A stretch of 64,000 bases of DNA from Burkholderiales bacterium (GTDB lineage Bacteria > Pseudomonadota > Gammaproteobacteria > Burkholderiales > Casimicrobiaceae), in NCBI GenBank assembly GCA_905339295.1, contig CAJPFI010000021.1:62001-126000 (forward strand), written 5' to 3'. The translations under genes were made by a program, and so were the position numbers. The notes under the pieces were generated by a model. It had not been told where the DNA came from. It made no database searches and saw nothing but the letters and a program-made list of their open reading frames with translations. The stretch's first letter is position 1. Each line of letters begins with the position of its first letter. Shown here one piece after another: positions 1 to 7,979 of this stretch.

Positions 1-664
1 CGTGCTCGATCAGCACGATCGTCGTGCCGTACTGCTCGTTCACGTCGAGCACGAAGCGGCACATGTCCTGCTTTTCCTCGACATTCATTCCGGCCATCGG
101 CTCGTCCAACAGCAGCAGCGAGGGTTCCGCCGCGAGGGCGCGGGCGAGCTCGACGCGCTTCTGCAGGCCGTAGGGAAGACGGCCGACCGGCGTCTTGCGG
201 ATCGACTGGATCTCGAGGAAGTCGATCACCTCCTCGATCTTGCGGCGGTTCTCGAGCTCCTCCCGGCGCGCGCGCCCGACGTGGATCGCCTGCTCGACCA
301 CGGTCCCCTTCATGCGGAGATTGCGCCCGGTCATGATGTTGTCGAGCACGCTCATGCCCTTGAAGAGCGCGATGTTCTGGAACGTCCTCGCAATGCCCGA
401 CACCGCGGCGTCGTGCGGGACCATGTTGCGCCGGACCTTGCCGCGAAACGTGATGGTCCCCTGCTGCGGACAGTAGACGCCGTTGATCACGTTGAGCATC
501 GAGCTCTTCCCGGCCCCGTTCGGACCGATGATGGCCCGGATCTCGTGCTCGCGCACGTCGAAGCTCACTTCGATGAGCGCCCGGACCCCTCCGAAGGCGA
601 GCGAGATGCCCTCCATCCTGAGCATCTCGCCGCCGGGCAGACGGTCGCGCGGGCTCGACGGCAT
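1..664 (-). CDS. livG: ABC transporter ATPase, LivG type (3' part missing)
   Basis: Nucleotide-binding subunit of a branched-chain amino acid (HAAT) type importer; it hydrolyses ATP on the cytoplasmic side to drive uptake. Visible motifs are Walker A (GPNGAGKSS), the LivG-typical segment GIARTFQNIALFKGMSVLDN, the signature region LPYGLQKRVELARALA and Walker B LLLLDEPMAGM. The reading frame runs off the left edge, so the C-terminus is missing. The ATG at 664 lies 4 bases after the acyl-CoA ligase stop, so the two are one transcript. LivH, LivM and LivK are encoded at 15534-18951 on the other strand. The second ATPase (LivF) is not in the window and may lie further left. The cargo is inferred from context to be a carboxylic acid and not necessarily an amino acid. 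Confidence 0.92.
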   Translation of the reverse strand, partial: MPSSPRDRLPGGEMLRMEGISLAFGGVRALIEVSFDVREHEIRAIIGPNGAGKSSMLNVINGVYCPQQGTITFRGKVRRNMVPHDAAVSGIARTFQNIALFKGMSVLDNIMTGRNLRMKGTVVEQAIHVGRARREELENRRKIEEVIDFLEIQSIRKTPVGRLPYGLQKRVELARALAAEPSLLLLDEPMAGMNVEEKQDMCRFVLDVNEQYGTTIVLIEH

Positions 665-668
665 GGGA

Positions 669-2609
669 TCAGCCGGCAGCCGGAGCCGCGGCGCCGAACG
701 TCTGCGCCGTCTCGATACGAATGTCGGCCGCGACGATCCCGGTGCGTCCGTCCTCGAATCGCACCAGTGTCTCGACGTGCTGGACCGTCCGGCCCTCGTA
801 GAGCGCCTCGACCAGCGTGCCGTATTTCTCGGAGACGAAGCCTCGCCGCACCTTGCGCGTGCGCGTCAGCTCGTCATCGTCGGGATCAAGCTCCTTGTGC
901 AGCACGATGAAGCGGTGCACCTGCGATCCTGACACCGCAGCCTCTCTCGCGAGCTCGGCATTGACCTTCTCGACGCACTCCCGGACGAGGTCCCTCACCT
1001 CGGCCTTCTGCGCGAGGTCCGTGTAGCCCGAGTACGCCAGGCCGCGGCGCTCGGCCCAGTTGCCGACCGAGCTCATGTCGATGTTGACGAACGCGCAGAC
1101 CATCTCGCGGCCATTGCCGAACGCCACTGCCTCCTTGATGTGCGGAAAGAACTTGAGCTTGTTCTCGATGTAGTTGGGCGCGAAGAGCGTGCCGCTCGCG
1201 AGCTTGCCGACATCCTTGGCGCGATCGATGAGCTTCAGGTGGCCGTGCTCGTCGAAGAAGCCGGCGTCCCCGGTGTGGAAGTACCCTTCCCCGTCGATCG
1301 ACTCCATCGTGGCATCCGGCCGCTTGTAGTACTCCTTCAGGAGCATCGGACCACGCACCAGCACCTCCGAGCTTTCGGCGATACGCAGATCGACTCCCGG
1401 AGCGGGCCGGCCGACCGTGTCGAGCTTCACCTCGCGATCATGCTGCAAGCAGGTGTAGGCGCAGGTCTCGGTGGATCCGTAGAACTGCTTCAGGTTCACG
1501 CCGATCGACCGGTAGAATCTGAACAGGTCGGGACCGATCGCGGCCCCCGCCGTGTACGCGACGCGTATGCAGCTCAGGCCGAGCACGTTGCGCAGCGGGC
1601 CGTAGACCAGCAGGCTCCCCAGCCAGTACTTGATCCGGTCGGCGATCGGGACGGGCGAACCGTCCAGGACTTGCGCACCGCATCGTCGCGCGACCGCCAT
1701 GCAGCGGTCGAACATCCACCGCTTGAGTGCGCAGGCGTCCTCCATCCGGATCATGACCTGAGTCAGCACGTTCTCGAAGATGCGCGGTGGGGCGAAGTAG
1801 TAGGTCGGGCCGATCTCGCGCAGGTCCGTCATCACCGTGTCGGCCGATTCGGGGCAGTTGATCGTGAAGCCCGCCACGAGCCAGTTGACGTAGGAGAACA
1901 GGTGGTCGCCGACCCACGCCATCGGGAGGTAGGCAAGCACGCGGTCGCGAGGATTCAGCCCGTCGAATCCGCACGCGCCGCGCGCCGCCACCAGGAATGC
2001 GCCGTGCGTCTGGCACACTCCCTTGGGCCTTCCGGTGGTGCCCGACGTGTAGAGGATGATCGCGACGTCGTCCGCACTCCCCTTGGCGATTTCCTCCTCG
2101 AAGAACCGTGGATGGGCCGCCTCGAACTCGCGGCCGATGCGCTGGAGCTCGTCGAGCGCGACGATGCCTTCGTAGTTCCGGAGCCCGCGCGGGTCGTCGT
2201 AGTAGATGTGCTTGAGCGTACCGACCTGCGGCGCCGCTTCGATCAGCTTGTCGACCTGCTCCTGGTCCTCGACCACCGCGTAGACGATCGCGGCGTCCTT
2301 GAGGACGTAGACGAACTCGGCCGCCGGCGCGTCCTGGTACATCGGCACGGGGATGCCGCCAAGCGCCTGCGCCGCCGCCATCGCGAAGTAGAGCCGCGGG
2401 CGGTTGTCACCGACGATCGCCAGGTGCATGCCGCGACCGAACCCCTGGACCGTGAGGCCGCAGGCGATCGCGCGAACCTCGTCGGCGACCTGCCGCCACG
2501 TCCAGACCTGCCAGATGCCAAGGTCCTTTTCGCGCACGGCCGGACGGTCGCCGCGCGCCTGGACCTGCTGCAGCAGCAGGCCGGGAAGCGTGTCGCGTGA
2601 AGGAGTCAT
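669..2609 (-). CDS. AMP-dependent acyl-CoA ligase (long-chain/aryl type)
   Basis: Adenylate-forming ligase of 646 residues that would activate a carboxylic acid to its CoA thioester in the cytoplasm. Seen: the phosphate loop ILYTSGTTGRPKGV, the adenine motif YGSTETCAY, and YFHTGDAGFF with LIDRAKDVGK in the hinge and C-terminal region. The ATG at 2609 gives an N-terminus (MTPSRDTLPGLLL) that begins just before the conserved domain; an upstream in-frame start at 2744 adds 45 unlikely residues. The gene sits 141 bases after the crotonase gene and 4 bases before livG. Ligases of this kind are often embedded in Liv clusters of Betaproteobacteria that import aromatic or branched acids. The substrate cannot be read from the sequence. 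Confidence 0.9.
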   Translation of the reverse strand: MTPSRDTLPGLLLQQVQARGDRPAVREKDLGIWQVWTWRQVADEVRAIACGLTVQGFGRGMHLAIVGDNRPRLYFAMAAAQALGGIPVPMYQDAPAAEFVYVLKDAAIVYAVVEDQEQVDKLIEAAPQVGTLKHIYYDDPRGLRNYEGIVALDELQRIGREFEAAHPRFFEEEIAKGSADDVAIILYTSGTTGRPKGVCQTHGAFLVAARGACGFDGLNPRDRVLAYLPMAWVGDHLFSYVNWLVAGFTINCPESADTVMTDLREIGPTYYFAPPRIFENVLTQVMIRMEDACALKRWMFDRCMAVARRCGAQVLDGSPVPIADRIKYWLGSLLVYGPLRNVLGLSCIRVAYTAGAAIGPDLFRFYRSIGVNLKQFYGSTETCAYTCLQHDREVKLDTVGRPAPGVDLRIAESSEVLVRGPMLLKEYYKRPDATMESIDGEGYFHTGDAGFFDEHGHLKLIDRAKDVGKLASGTLFAPNYIENKLKFFPHIKEAVAFGNGREMVCAFVNIDMSSVGNWAERRGLAYSGYTDLAQKAEVRDLVRECVEKVNAELAREAAVSGSQVHRFIVLHKELDPDDDELTRTRKVRRGFVSEKYGTLVEALYEGRTVQHVETLVRFEDGRTGIVAADIRIETAQTFGAAAPAAG

Positions 2610-2750
2610 CGTCGCCGCAATGCGAAATTGACTGCCGCGCGGCGCTGCCGGCGACGGCGGAGATGCCCATGGACGGGTCCGCTGACCGCCGGGCCCGCGG
2701 CGGTCGTGCGAAATCCTTCCGGCGAGCGCTCGTCGTTCACGCAAATCCCG

Positions 2751-3560
2751 TCAGTTGAAGTGCGAGAAGTCGGCCTTGCGTTTTTCGAGGAACGCCGCGA
2801 ACGCCTCCTTGGCCTCGGCGGACGCCAGCCGCGCCCGAAACTCCGCGGACTCCGTCCTGATCGCGTCCTCGACTTCGGCGCGGAACGCGCGCCGCATCAA
2901 TGCCTTCGATACACGGACGGCGACAGGCGGCTTCGTCGCCAGCTTGCGCGCTTGCGCGGCCGCATGCGCGAGCACATCGCCGTCGGACAGCACGGCCCCG
3001 ACGATCCCGCACGAGGCGGCCGTTGCCGCGTCGAAGGGTTCGCCCAGCAGCAACAGCTCGGCGGCACGCGCGTGTCCGACCATGCGCGGAACGAGCACGC
3101 TCGACCCGGCCTCGGGGCAAAGACCTAGATTCACGAACGGAAGTGCGAAGACCGCGCCCTGCCCCGCATAGACCAGGTCGCAGTGCAGGAGCATCGTCGC
3201 CCCGACGCCGATGCAGGCGCCGTTCACGGCGGCCACGATCGGCTTCGAGGCCGAGCTGATCGTGCGAACGAACCTAAATGCCGGATGGCCATCGTCGAGC
3301 GCGGGCTGCCGCAGAAAGTCCTGGAGGTCATTGCCGCTCGTGAACACGTTCGGCTGGCCGTGCAGCAGAACGGCCCGTACCTCGGACCGGCGCTCCGCCT
3401 CCTCCAGCGCCGAAGTCAACCCCTCGTACATCGCGACGGTCAGCGCGTTCTTCTTCTCCGGCCGGCGCATCTCGATGTCGAGCACGCCGTCTGCGACCGA
3501 GACCACGATGTGCGCGGACTCGCGCCCGCCCTCCGCCGTCGCCACCGTTGGCGCCATCAT
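2751..3560 (-). CDS. crotonase-family protein (enoyl-CoA isomerase/hydratase-like)
   Basis: Protein of 269 residues with the crotonase fold; the CoA oxyanion-hole regions NVFTSGNDL and ACIGVGATM are visible. The first catalytic Glu of enoyl-CoA hydratase (in the QPE motif) is replaced: the matching segment reads FALPFVNLG. The later segment LCPEAGSSVLVPR is typical of delta3-delta2 enoyl-CoA isomerases. It is therefore more likely an isomerase, or a hydratase-like enzyme with altered chemistry, than a plain hydratase. The start codon (ATG 3560, or 3557) overlaps the stop of the B12-binding subunit by 4 bases, which implies translational coupling. A canonical hydratase is encoded separately at 13891-14673. 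Confidence 0.85.
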   Translation of the reverse strand: MMAPTVATAEGGRESAHIVVSVADGVLDIEMRRPEKKNALTVAMYEGLTSALEEAERRSEVRAVLLHGQPNVFTSGNDLQDFLRQPALDDGHPAFRFVRTISSASKPIVAAVNGACIGVGATMLLHCDLVYAGQGAVFALPFVNLGLCPEAGSSVLVPRMVGHARAAELLLLGEPFDAATAASCGIVGAVLSDGDVLAHAAAQARKLATKPPVAVRVSKALMRRAFRAEVEDAIRTESAEFRARLASAEAKEAFAAFLEKRKADFSHFN

Positions 3561-3970
3561 TCGGCGTGAACGCGCCGTGGACGCACGTTCGCGCGGATGA
3601 ACTCGACGACCGAGTCCGCGGACGAGCCGGGCCCGAAGATCCCCTTGACGCCCATCTCCCGCATGCCCGCGAAGTCGCGTTCGGGGATGACGCCACCGAA
3701 CACGACGAGCACGTCCTCCTTGCCGTTCTCCTTCAGCCGCCGGGTAACCTCGCGGGCAACCGGCAGGTGGCCCTCGACCGAGCTCGAGACCCCGACGACG
3801 TCGACGTCCTCCTGAATCGCCGCGTCGAGGATCTCCTTCGGCTCGAGGAAGTTGATGAAGATCACCTCCATGCCCGCCTCGCGCAGCTTGGTTGCCAGGT
3901 AGCGCACGCCACGGTCGTGCGCCTCCATCGTGGTCTTGCCCAGCAGTACGCGAATGATCCGCTGATTCAT
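3557..3970 (-). CDS. B12-binding small subunit of acyl-CoA mutase
   Basis: Stand-alone cobalamin-binding domain of 137 residues, matching the C-terminal domain of methylmalonyl-CoA mutase. Seen: VDVVGVSSSVEGHL and VVFGGVIPERDF, both typical of mutase B12 domains. The base-off B12 motif normally reads D-x-H-x-x-G; here it is Glu16-Ala-His18-Asp-Arg-Gly21, so the cobalt-ligating His is kept but the Asp that tunes it is Glu. The ATG at 3970 (MNQRIIRVLLGK) is preferred because the conserved domain begins there. A two-gene mutase is the layout of 2-hydroxyisobutyryl-CoA and isobutyryl-CoA mutases. It lies 73 bases after the large subunit gene and overlaps the crotonase gene by 4 bases. Confidence 0.93.
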   Translation of the reverse strand: MNQRIIRVLLGKTTMEAHDRGVRYLATKLREAGMEVIFINFLEPKEILDAAIQEDVDVVGVSSSVEGHLPVAREVTRRLKENGKEDVLVVFGGVIPERDFAGMREMGVKGIFGPGSSADSVVEFIRANVRPRRVHAE

Positions 3971-4043
3971 CCTTGCGCTCTCCAGAACCGAAGTCGATGG
4001 CGCCCCGCCGGAGCGCCGCATTGATTGCGGGCAGCCCGTCCGC

Positions 4044-5798
4044 TCAATGCGGCGGCGCCCAGCCCAGGTGCGCCTTGAGCACGGCCATCAGCTCGCCCGT
4101 GGTCGCGTCGGCATCCGACGCCTCGACCATCGCCGGGATCAGTCCGCCGACCTCGCCCGCCGCGAACCGCTCGGTCGCCCGGTGCACCTCGGCCATCGCC
4201 GCCTCCCACTTCGAGAGATCGCGGTTCGCGCGCAGCGCGTTCACGCGTTCGATCGCGATGCGCTCGGACTCGGGGTTCACCCGGAACACCTCGACCTCCT
4301 GCGTCTCGTCCGACACGTACTTGTTGACGCCCACGAGGATGCGCTCCTTCGCGTCCACCAGGTCGCGCCAACGCAGCGCGCTCGCCTCGATCTGCGCACG
4401 GACGTAGTCGTGGCACTTGTGGTATCCGCCGCGCTTCTCGACCTCGTCGTAGATCTTCAGCGCAGCCGACTCGATCTGGTTGGTGAGCGCCTCGACGTAG
4501 TAGGACCCGCCCAGCGGATCGGCGACGCGCGTGAGGCCACTCTCCTCCTGGAGGATCTGCTGGATGCGCAGCGCCATCGTCGCCGAATGCTCGGTGGGAA
4601 TCGCCAGCGCCTCGTCGAACGTGCTGACCTCCATCGCCTGCACCCCCGCCAGCGCCGCGCCGAGTGCGTGCAGCGTCGTGCGGATCAGGTTGTTGAGCGG
4701 CTGCTGGGCTGTGAGCACCGCACCGGACGTGTGGGTATGGATCCGGACGTGCATGCTGCGCGTGTCGCGCGCCCCGAGCTCGTGGCACTTGCGCGCCCAG
4801 ATGCGGCGCAGCGCGCGGATCTTGCAGATCTCCTCGAAGAGGTCGTTCGCCTGCGAGATCTGAAACCCGAACCGGCCGAGAAACACGTCCGGATCGAGCC
4901 CTTTCGCAATGCAGCCGCGCGCGTAGTCGATGCCTGCCGCGACGGTGAACGCCACTTCCTGCACGGCGGTCGCGCCCGCCTCCTCCATCCCGTAGCCGAA
5001 CAGGTTGAGCGTGTTCCAGCGCGGCATCCGTTTCGTGCAGAACGCGATCAGCTCGGCCGCGAGGTCCATGCCGGCCTTGGGCGGGAAGCAGGTCATGCCG
5101 ACGTATGCGCTCTGGTAGTACCAGCTCATCGAGTTCCCGCCCAGCTTCTCCCACGGTACGCCGCGCCGGCGGGCATAGGCGAGGTAGTGCGCGAGCACCG
5201 GCAGGTTCTCGTAATACGAGATGTGGACGACGTTCATCCTGTCGAGGGGCAGGCCGTCGAACAGGCGCGCGTTGTCCTCGCGCGAGTAGACGGCCATCCC
5301 GCACTGCCCGACGCGACCCTCGGCGGCCGGATGGTCGGGGTCGAGCCCCTCGTGCGACACGAGGTCGTAGACGAGGTTGTAGAACGTATTGCCGAAGTAT
5401 CCGGTCATGCCCTGCGCCTGCAGGTAGTCCATCCGACGCCGCGTCTCCTCGGGCAGGCCGTACCCGATCACCGGCTGGTTCGCCCAGGGCATGAACTGGT
5501 ACTGCGCCGCATTGAGCCCGCGCGTGAACGGGAACACGCCCGGCGCGGCCAGCACGTTCTCGGGGGTGTCGGCGACATCGTGCGGGAAGTAGGCCGGCTT
5601 GACCGGGAGCCCGGAGTCCGTGCGCTGGACGTACGACGCCCCGTCGACGCCGAACTTCTTCGCGAGCTGGTCGAATTTCGCGCGCCATTCGTCCTCGAGC
5701 GCGCGCGACCTGGCGATGAACTCGGGCGAGAACGGCGTGACCCCCTCTGCCGGCGAGACCGGCATGTCGGACCGTGTGATCTTGTCAGTGGCCTGCAT
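4044..5798 (-). CDS. B12-dependent acyl-CoA mutase, large subunit (divergent active site)
   Basis: Substrate-binding TIM-barrel subunit (584 residues) of an adenosylcobalamin-dependent acyl-CoA mutase. The frame matches the methylmalonyl-CoA mutase family: FPFTRGLN, FDGLPLDRM, MPRWNTLN, EAGATAVQEVAFT, RIHTHTSGAVLTAQQPLNN and DPLGGSYYVE. The active site is unusual. Where methylmalonyl-CoA mutase has RPWTIRQYAG it reads MPWANQPVIG (Tyr89 becomes Val). The segment carrying Arg207 is NSMSWYYQSAYVGMTCFPP, with no Arg. The SGYH motif reads FGYG, so the catalytic His is Gly270. From family knowledge, loss of Tyr89/Arg207 means the substrate is not a malonyl-type acid; loss of the His is not a feature of the isobutyryl- or 2-hydroxyisobutyryl-CoA mutases I know. 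The reaction is unknown. Gene order with MeaB, ligase and beta-oxidation enzymes suggests rearrangement of a branched acyl-CoA. Confidence 0.9.
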   Translation of the reverse strand: MQATDKITRSDMPVSPAEGVTPFSPEFIARSRALEDEWRAKFDQLAKKFGVDGASYVQRTDSGLPVKPAYFPHDVADTPENVLAAPGVFPFTRGLNAAQYQFMPWANQPVIGYGLPEETRRRMDYLQAQGMTGYFGNTFYNLVYDLVSHEGLDPDHPAAEGRVGQCGMAVYSREDNARLFDGLPLDRMNVVHISYYENLPVLAHYLAYARRRGVPWEKLGGNSMSWYYQSAYVGMTCFPPKAGMDLAAELIAFCTKRMPRWNTLNLFGYGMEEAGATAVQEVAFTVAAGIDYARGCIAKGLDPDVFLGRFGFQISQANDLFEEICKIRALRRIWARKCHELGARDTRSMHVRIHTHTSGAVLTAQQPLNNLIRTTLHALGAALAGVQAMEVSTFDEALAIPTEHSATMALRIQQILQEESGLTRVADPLGGSYYVEALTNQIESAALKIYDEVEKRGGYHKCHDYVRAQIEASALRWRDLVDAKERILVGVNKYVSDETQEVEVFRVNPESERIAIERVNALRANRDLSKWEAAMAEVHRATERFAAGEVGGLIPAMVEASDADATTGELMAVLKAHLGWAPPH

Positions 5799-5834
5799 TG
5801 CGCATCTCCTCGAACACTTCTCCGGGCCGGCCGG

Positions 5835-7028
5835 TTACTCGCAGAGCTCGACGAGGGCCGCGACTCCCATGCCGCCCCCCGCACCGATCGTGGCCACGCC
5901 GTATCGCGCGCCGGTGCGGCGCATCGCGTGGATCATCGTGACAACCGTGCGCACGCCGCTGCACCCGACCGGATGCCCAAGCGCGATGCCGCCGCCGAGC
6001 GGATTCACGCGGTCGAGGCCGATGCCGAGCTCGCGGCATGACGACAGCACGACCGACGAGAACGCCTCGTTGATTTCCCACCAGCCGATGTCGGACGGCC
6101 GGAGCCCCGCTCGCTTCAGCACGAGGCTCGCCGCTGGCGCCGGGCTCATGCAGATCAGCCTCGGGTCGACGCCCACGCGCGCGGTCGACAGGACGCGCGC
6201 CAACGGCTTCACGCCCAACGCATCGGCCTTCTCGCGGGACATGAGCATTGCCGCAGCGGCGCCGTCGCTCACCCCGGACGCGCTGCCCGCCGTGACCGTG
6301 CCGTCCTCGCCGAATGTCGGCGCGAGCTTGGACAGCGCCTCGAGGTTGCAGTCCCGGCGCGGATGCTCGTCCACGAGAAATTCGATCTCGCCCTGGCGTC
6401 GCTTGACCGTCAGCGGGACGATCTCGTCCCGGAACAAACCGCCGTCGATCGCCTTCACCGCGAGCGCGTGCGACCGCTGCGCGTACTCGTCCTGCTCGCG
6501 GCGCGATATCGAGTAGACCTTCGCGACGTGGTCGGCGGCCATGCCCATGTTGAACCGCCCGTAACGGTAGGTCGACGCCGACCAGGTCGACTCCTCGAAC
6601 TGGTCGACGACCTCGCTGTTCCCGCGGCGCGTCCCCCACCGGTGGCCGTGCAGCAGGAACGGGATGCCGCTCATGCTCTCGGTCCCGGCGGCGATCACGA
6701 CGTCCGAGTCGCCCTGCGCGATCTCGCGCACCGCGCAGTTGAACGCCTCCAGCGAGGAGCCGCACGCGGCGTTCACCGCGGTGCCGGAGACGGAGAACGG
6801 GAACCCGGCCTCGAGCGCGCAGAAGCGCCCGATGTTGAGCGCCTGCGACGTCTGGTACACCTGGCCGACGATCACCGTTTCGATGGCCTCCGCGGAAACG
6901 CCCGCGCGCGCGACCACCTGCTGCAACGGCGTCCGAACGAGCTCGTGAGCGGGCACGTCGCGCAACGTACCGCCGAACGTGCCCTGCGCCGTCCGGCAAC
7001 CCGCCACGACCACGACTTCACGCTTCAT
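5835..7028 (-). CDS. thiolase (acetyl-CoA acyltransferase family), CxG Cys missing
   Basis: Thiolase of 397 residues, expected to cleave or form 3-oxoacyl-CoA. The nucleophile motif NAACGSSLEAF, the segment EINEAFS and the GGGIALGHP motif are present. The second catalytic Cys, normally in CIGGGMG near the C-terminus, is replaced: the segment reads TIGAGGGMGVAALVE. A Cys does occur in GHPVGCSG, a position where some ordinary thiolases also have Cys. I prefer ATG 7028 (MKREVVVVAG) because GAGG lies 6 bases upstream; a GTG at 7040 overlapping the dehydrogenase stop is the alternative. Second member of the leftward operon to act on a 3-oxoacyl intermediate, directly after the dehydrogenase. Confidence 0.88.
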   Translation of the reverse strand: MKREVVVVAGCRTAQGTFGGTLRDVPAHELVRTPLQQVVARAGVSAEAIETVIVGQVYQTSQALNIGRFCALEAGFPFSVSGTAVNAACGSSLEAFNCAVREIAQGDSDVVIAAGTESMSGIPFLLHGHRWGTRRGNSEVVDQFEESTWSASTYRYGRFNMGMAADHVAKVYSISRREQDEYAQRSHALAVKAIDGGLFRDEIVPLTVKRRQGEIEFLVDEHPRRDCNLEALSKLAPTFGEDGTVTAGSASGVSDGAAAAMLMSREKADALGVKPLARVLSTARVGVDPRLICMSPAPAASLVLKRAGLRPSDIGWWEINEAFSSVVLSSCRELGIGLDRVNPLGGGIALGHPVGCSGVRTVVTMIHAMRRTGARYGVATIGAGGGMGVAALVELCE

Positions 7029-7036
7029 CTGCTGCC

Positions 7037-7966
7037 TCACTTGAGTTCGATCCCGTAGTAGTCGTACCAGCCGCCGCGGCTCCCGGGCTTCAGGCCCGGA
7101 GCCCCTCGAAAGCCGGATGCGAACACCTTGCGCGCGACAGGCGGGATCGAATAGCGCTCGCCGAGCGTCTCGTGCAGGTACTCCTGCGCGTGGTACCAGG
7201 CGTCGAACGACGCCGTCCTGTCGAGCAGCTCGAACACGCCCATCGGCCAGCCAAGCCCTGTCTTCACCATCTCGTCCACGTCCTGGATCCCGCAGATGCC
7301 CTCCTGGACCGCGCGCATCGCCTCCGCTGCGAAGATGTTGACGAACCGGGTCATGAAGAACCCGGGCGAGTCACGCACGACGACGGGCTTCTTGCCGATC
7401 ACTGCGAGGTAGCCGACGATCCGGTCGACCGCCCAGGACGCCGAGCGGTCCGCGCGCGCGACCTCGACCAGCGGCATCACGTTCGACGGATAGAACCAGT
7501 GCGCTCCGACGAGCCGCTCGACCTTGGCGAGCGCCCGGCCGAGCTCGCCGATCATGATCGAGGACGTATTGCTCGCGATCACGGCGTCGGGAAGGGCCGC
7601 CGACTCGATCTCGCGCAGCACCTCGATCTTCCGGTCGACGATCTCCGGAACACTCTCGAACACGATCTGCGCGTCGCGCACGCCTTCGGCAATGTCCAGC
7701 GTCGGCCGCAGGCGCGCGAGCGCCCGTTTCATGTCCGCGGCGTCCAGCTTCCCCTTGCGAACGGCGCCGTCGAGTCCGAACGGGCCCGCGCGCACCAGCG
7801 AGAGTCCGTGATCGAGCGACTCGCGCCGGCGCGCGACGAGGCGCACTTCCGCCTCCGGCGCGCCGAGCAGGCATGCGATCACGATGCCGTGACCCATCGA
7901 CCCGGCGCCGCCCACCACGGCCACTCGCTCGACCGGCGCCTCGTTGCCTGTTCCGGGATCGCTCAT
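7037..7966 (-). CDS. 3-hydroxyacyl-CoA dehydrogenase
   Basis: NAD-dependent 3-hydroxyacyl-CoA dehydrogenase of 309 residues that oxidises 3-hydroxyacyl-CoA to 3-oxoacyl-CoA. Seen: the Rossmann motif VVGGAGSMGHGI near residue 17, the catalytic Ser/Asn region ASNTSS, the catalytic His in GAHWFYPSNV, the partner Glu in PLVEV, and SPGFFMTRFVN where the family usually has SPGFVVNR. The C-terminal helical domain contains DEMVKTGLGWPMGVFELLD. It sits 13 bases after the MeaB gene and overlaps the longer thiolase start by 4 bases, so it feeds the thiolase directly in a beta-oxidation sequence. Confidence 0.93.
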   Translation of the reverse strand: MSDPGTGNEAPVERVAVVGGAGSMGHGIVIACLLGAPEAEVRLVARRRESLDHGLSLVRAGPFGLDGAVRKGKLDAADMKRALARLRPTLDIAEGVRDAQIVFESVPEIVDRKIEVLREIESAALPDAVIASNTSSIMIGELGRALAKVERLVGAHWFYPSNVMPLVEVARADRSASWAVDRIVGYLAVIGKKPVVVRDSPGFFMTRFVNIFAAEAMRAVQEGICGIQDVDEMVKTGLGWPMGVFELLDRTASFDAWYHAQEYLHETLGERYSIPPVARKVFASGFRGAPGLKPGSRGGWYDYYGIELK

Positions 7967-7979
7967 CTTGGTACGCTCC

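Noticed and set aside
2745-3128. Long Arg-rich frames opposite the crotonase and many similar frames elsewhere
   Set aside because: High-GC shadow frames: Arg/Ala/Pro-rich, no motifs, and fully overlapped by genes with clear family patterns.
4044-5798. Plain methylmalonyl-CoA mutase annotation
   Set aside because: The Tyr89, Arg207 and His244 equivalents are all missing, so that substrate is unlikely.
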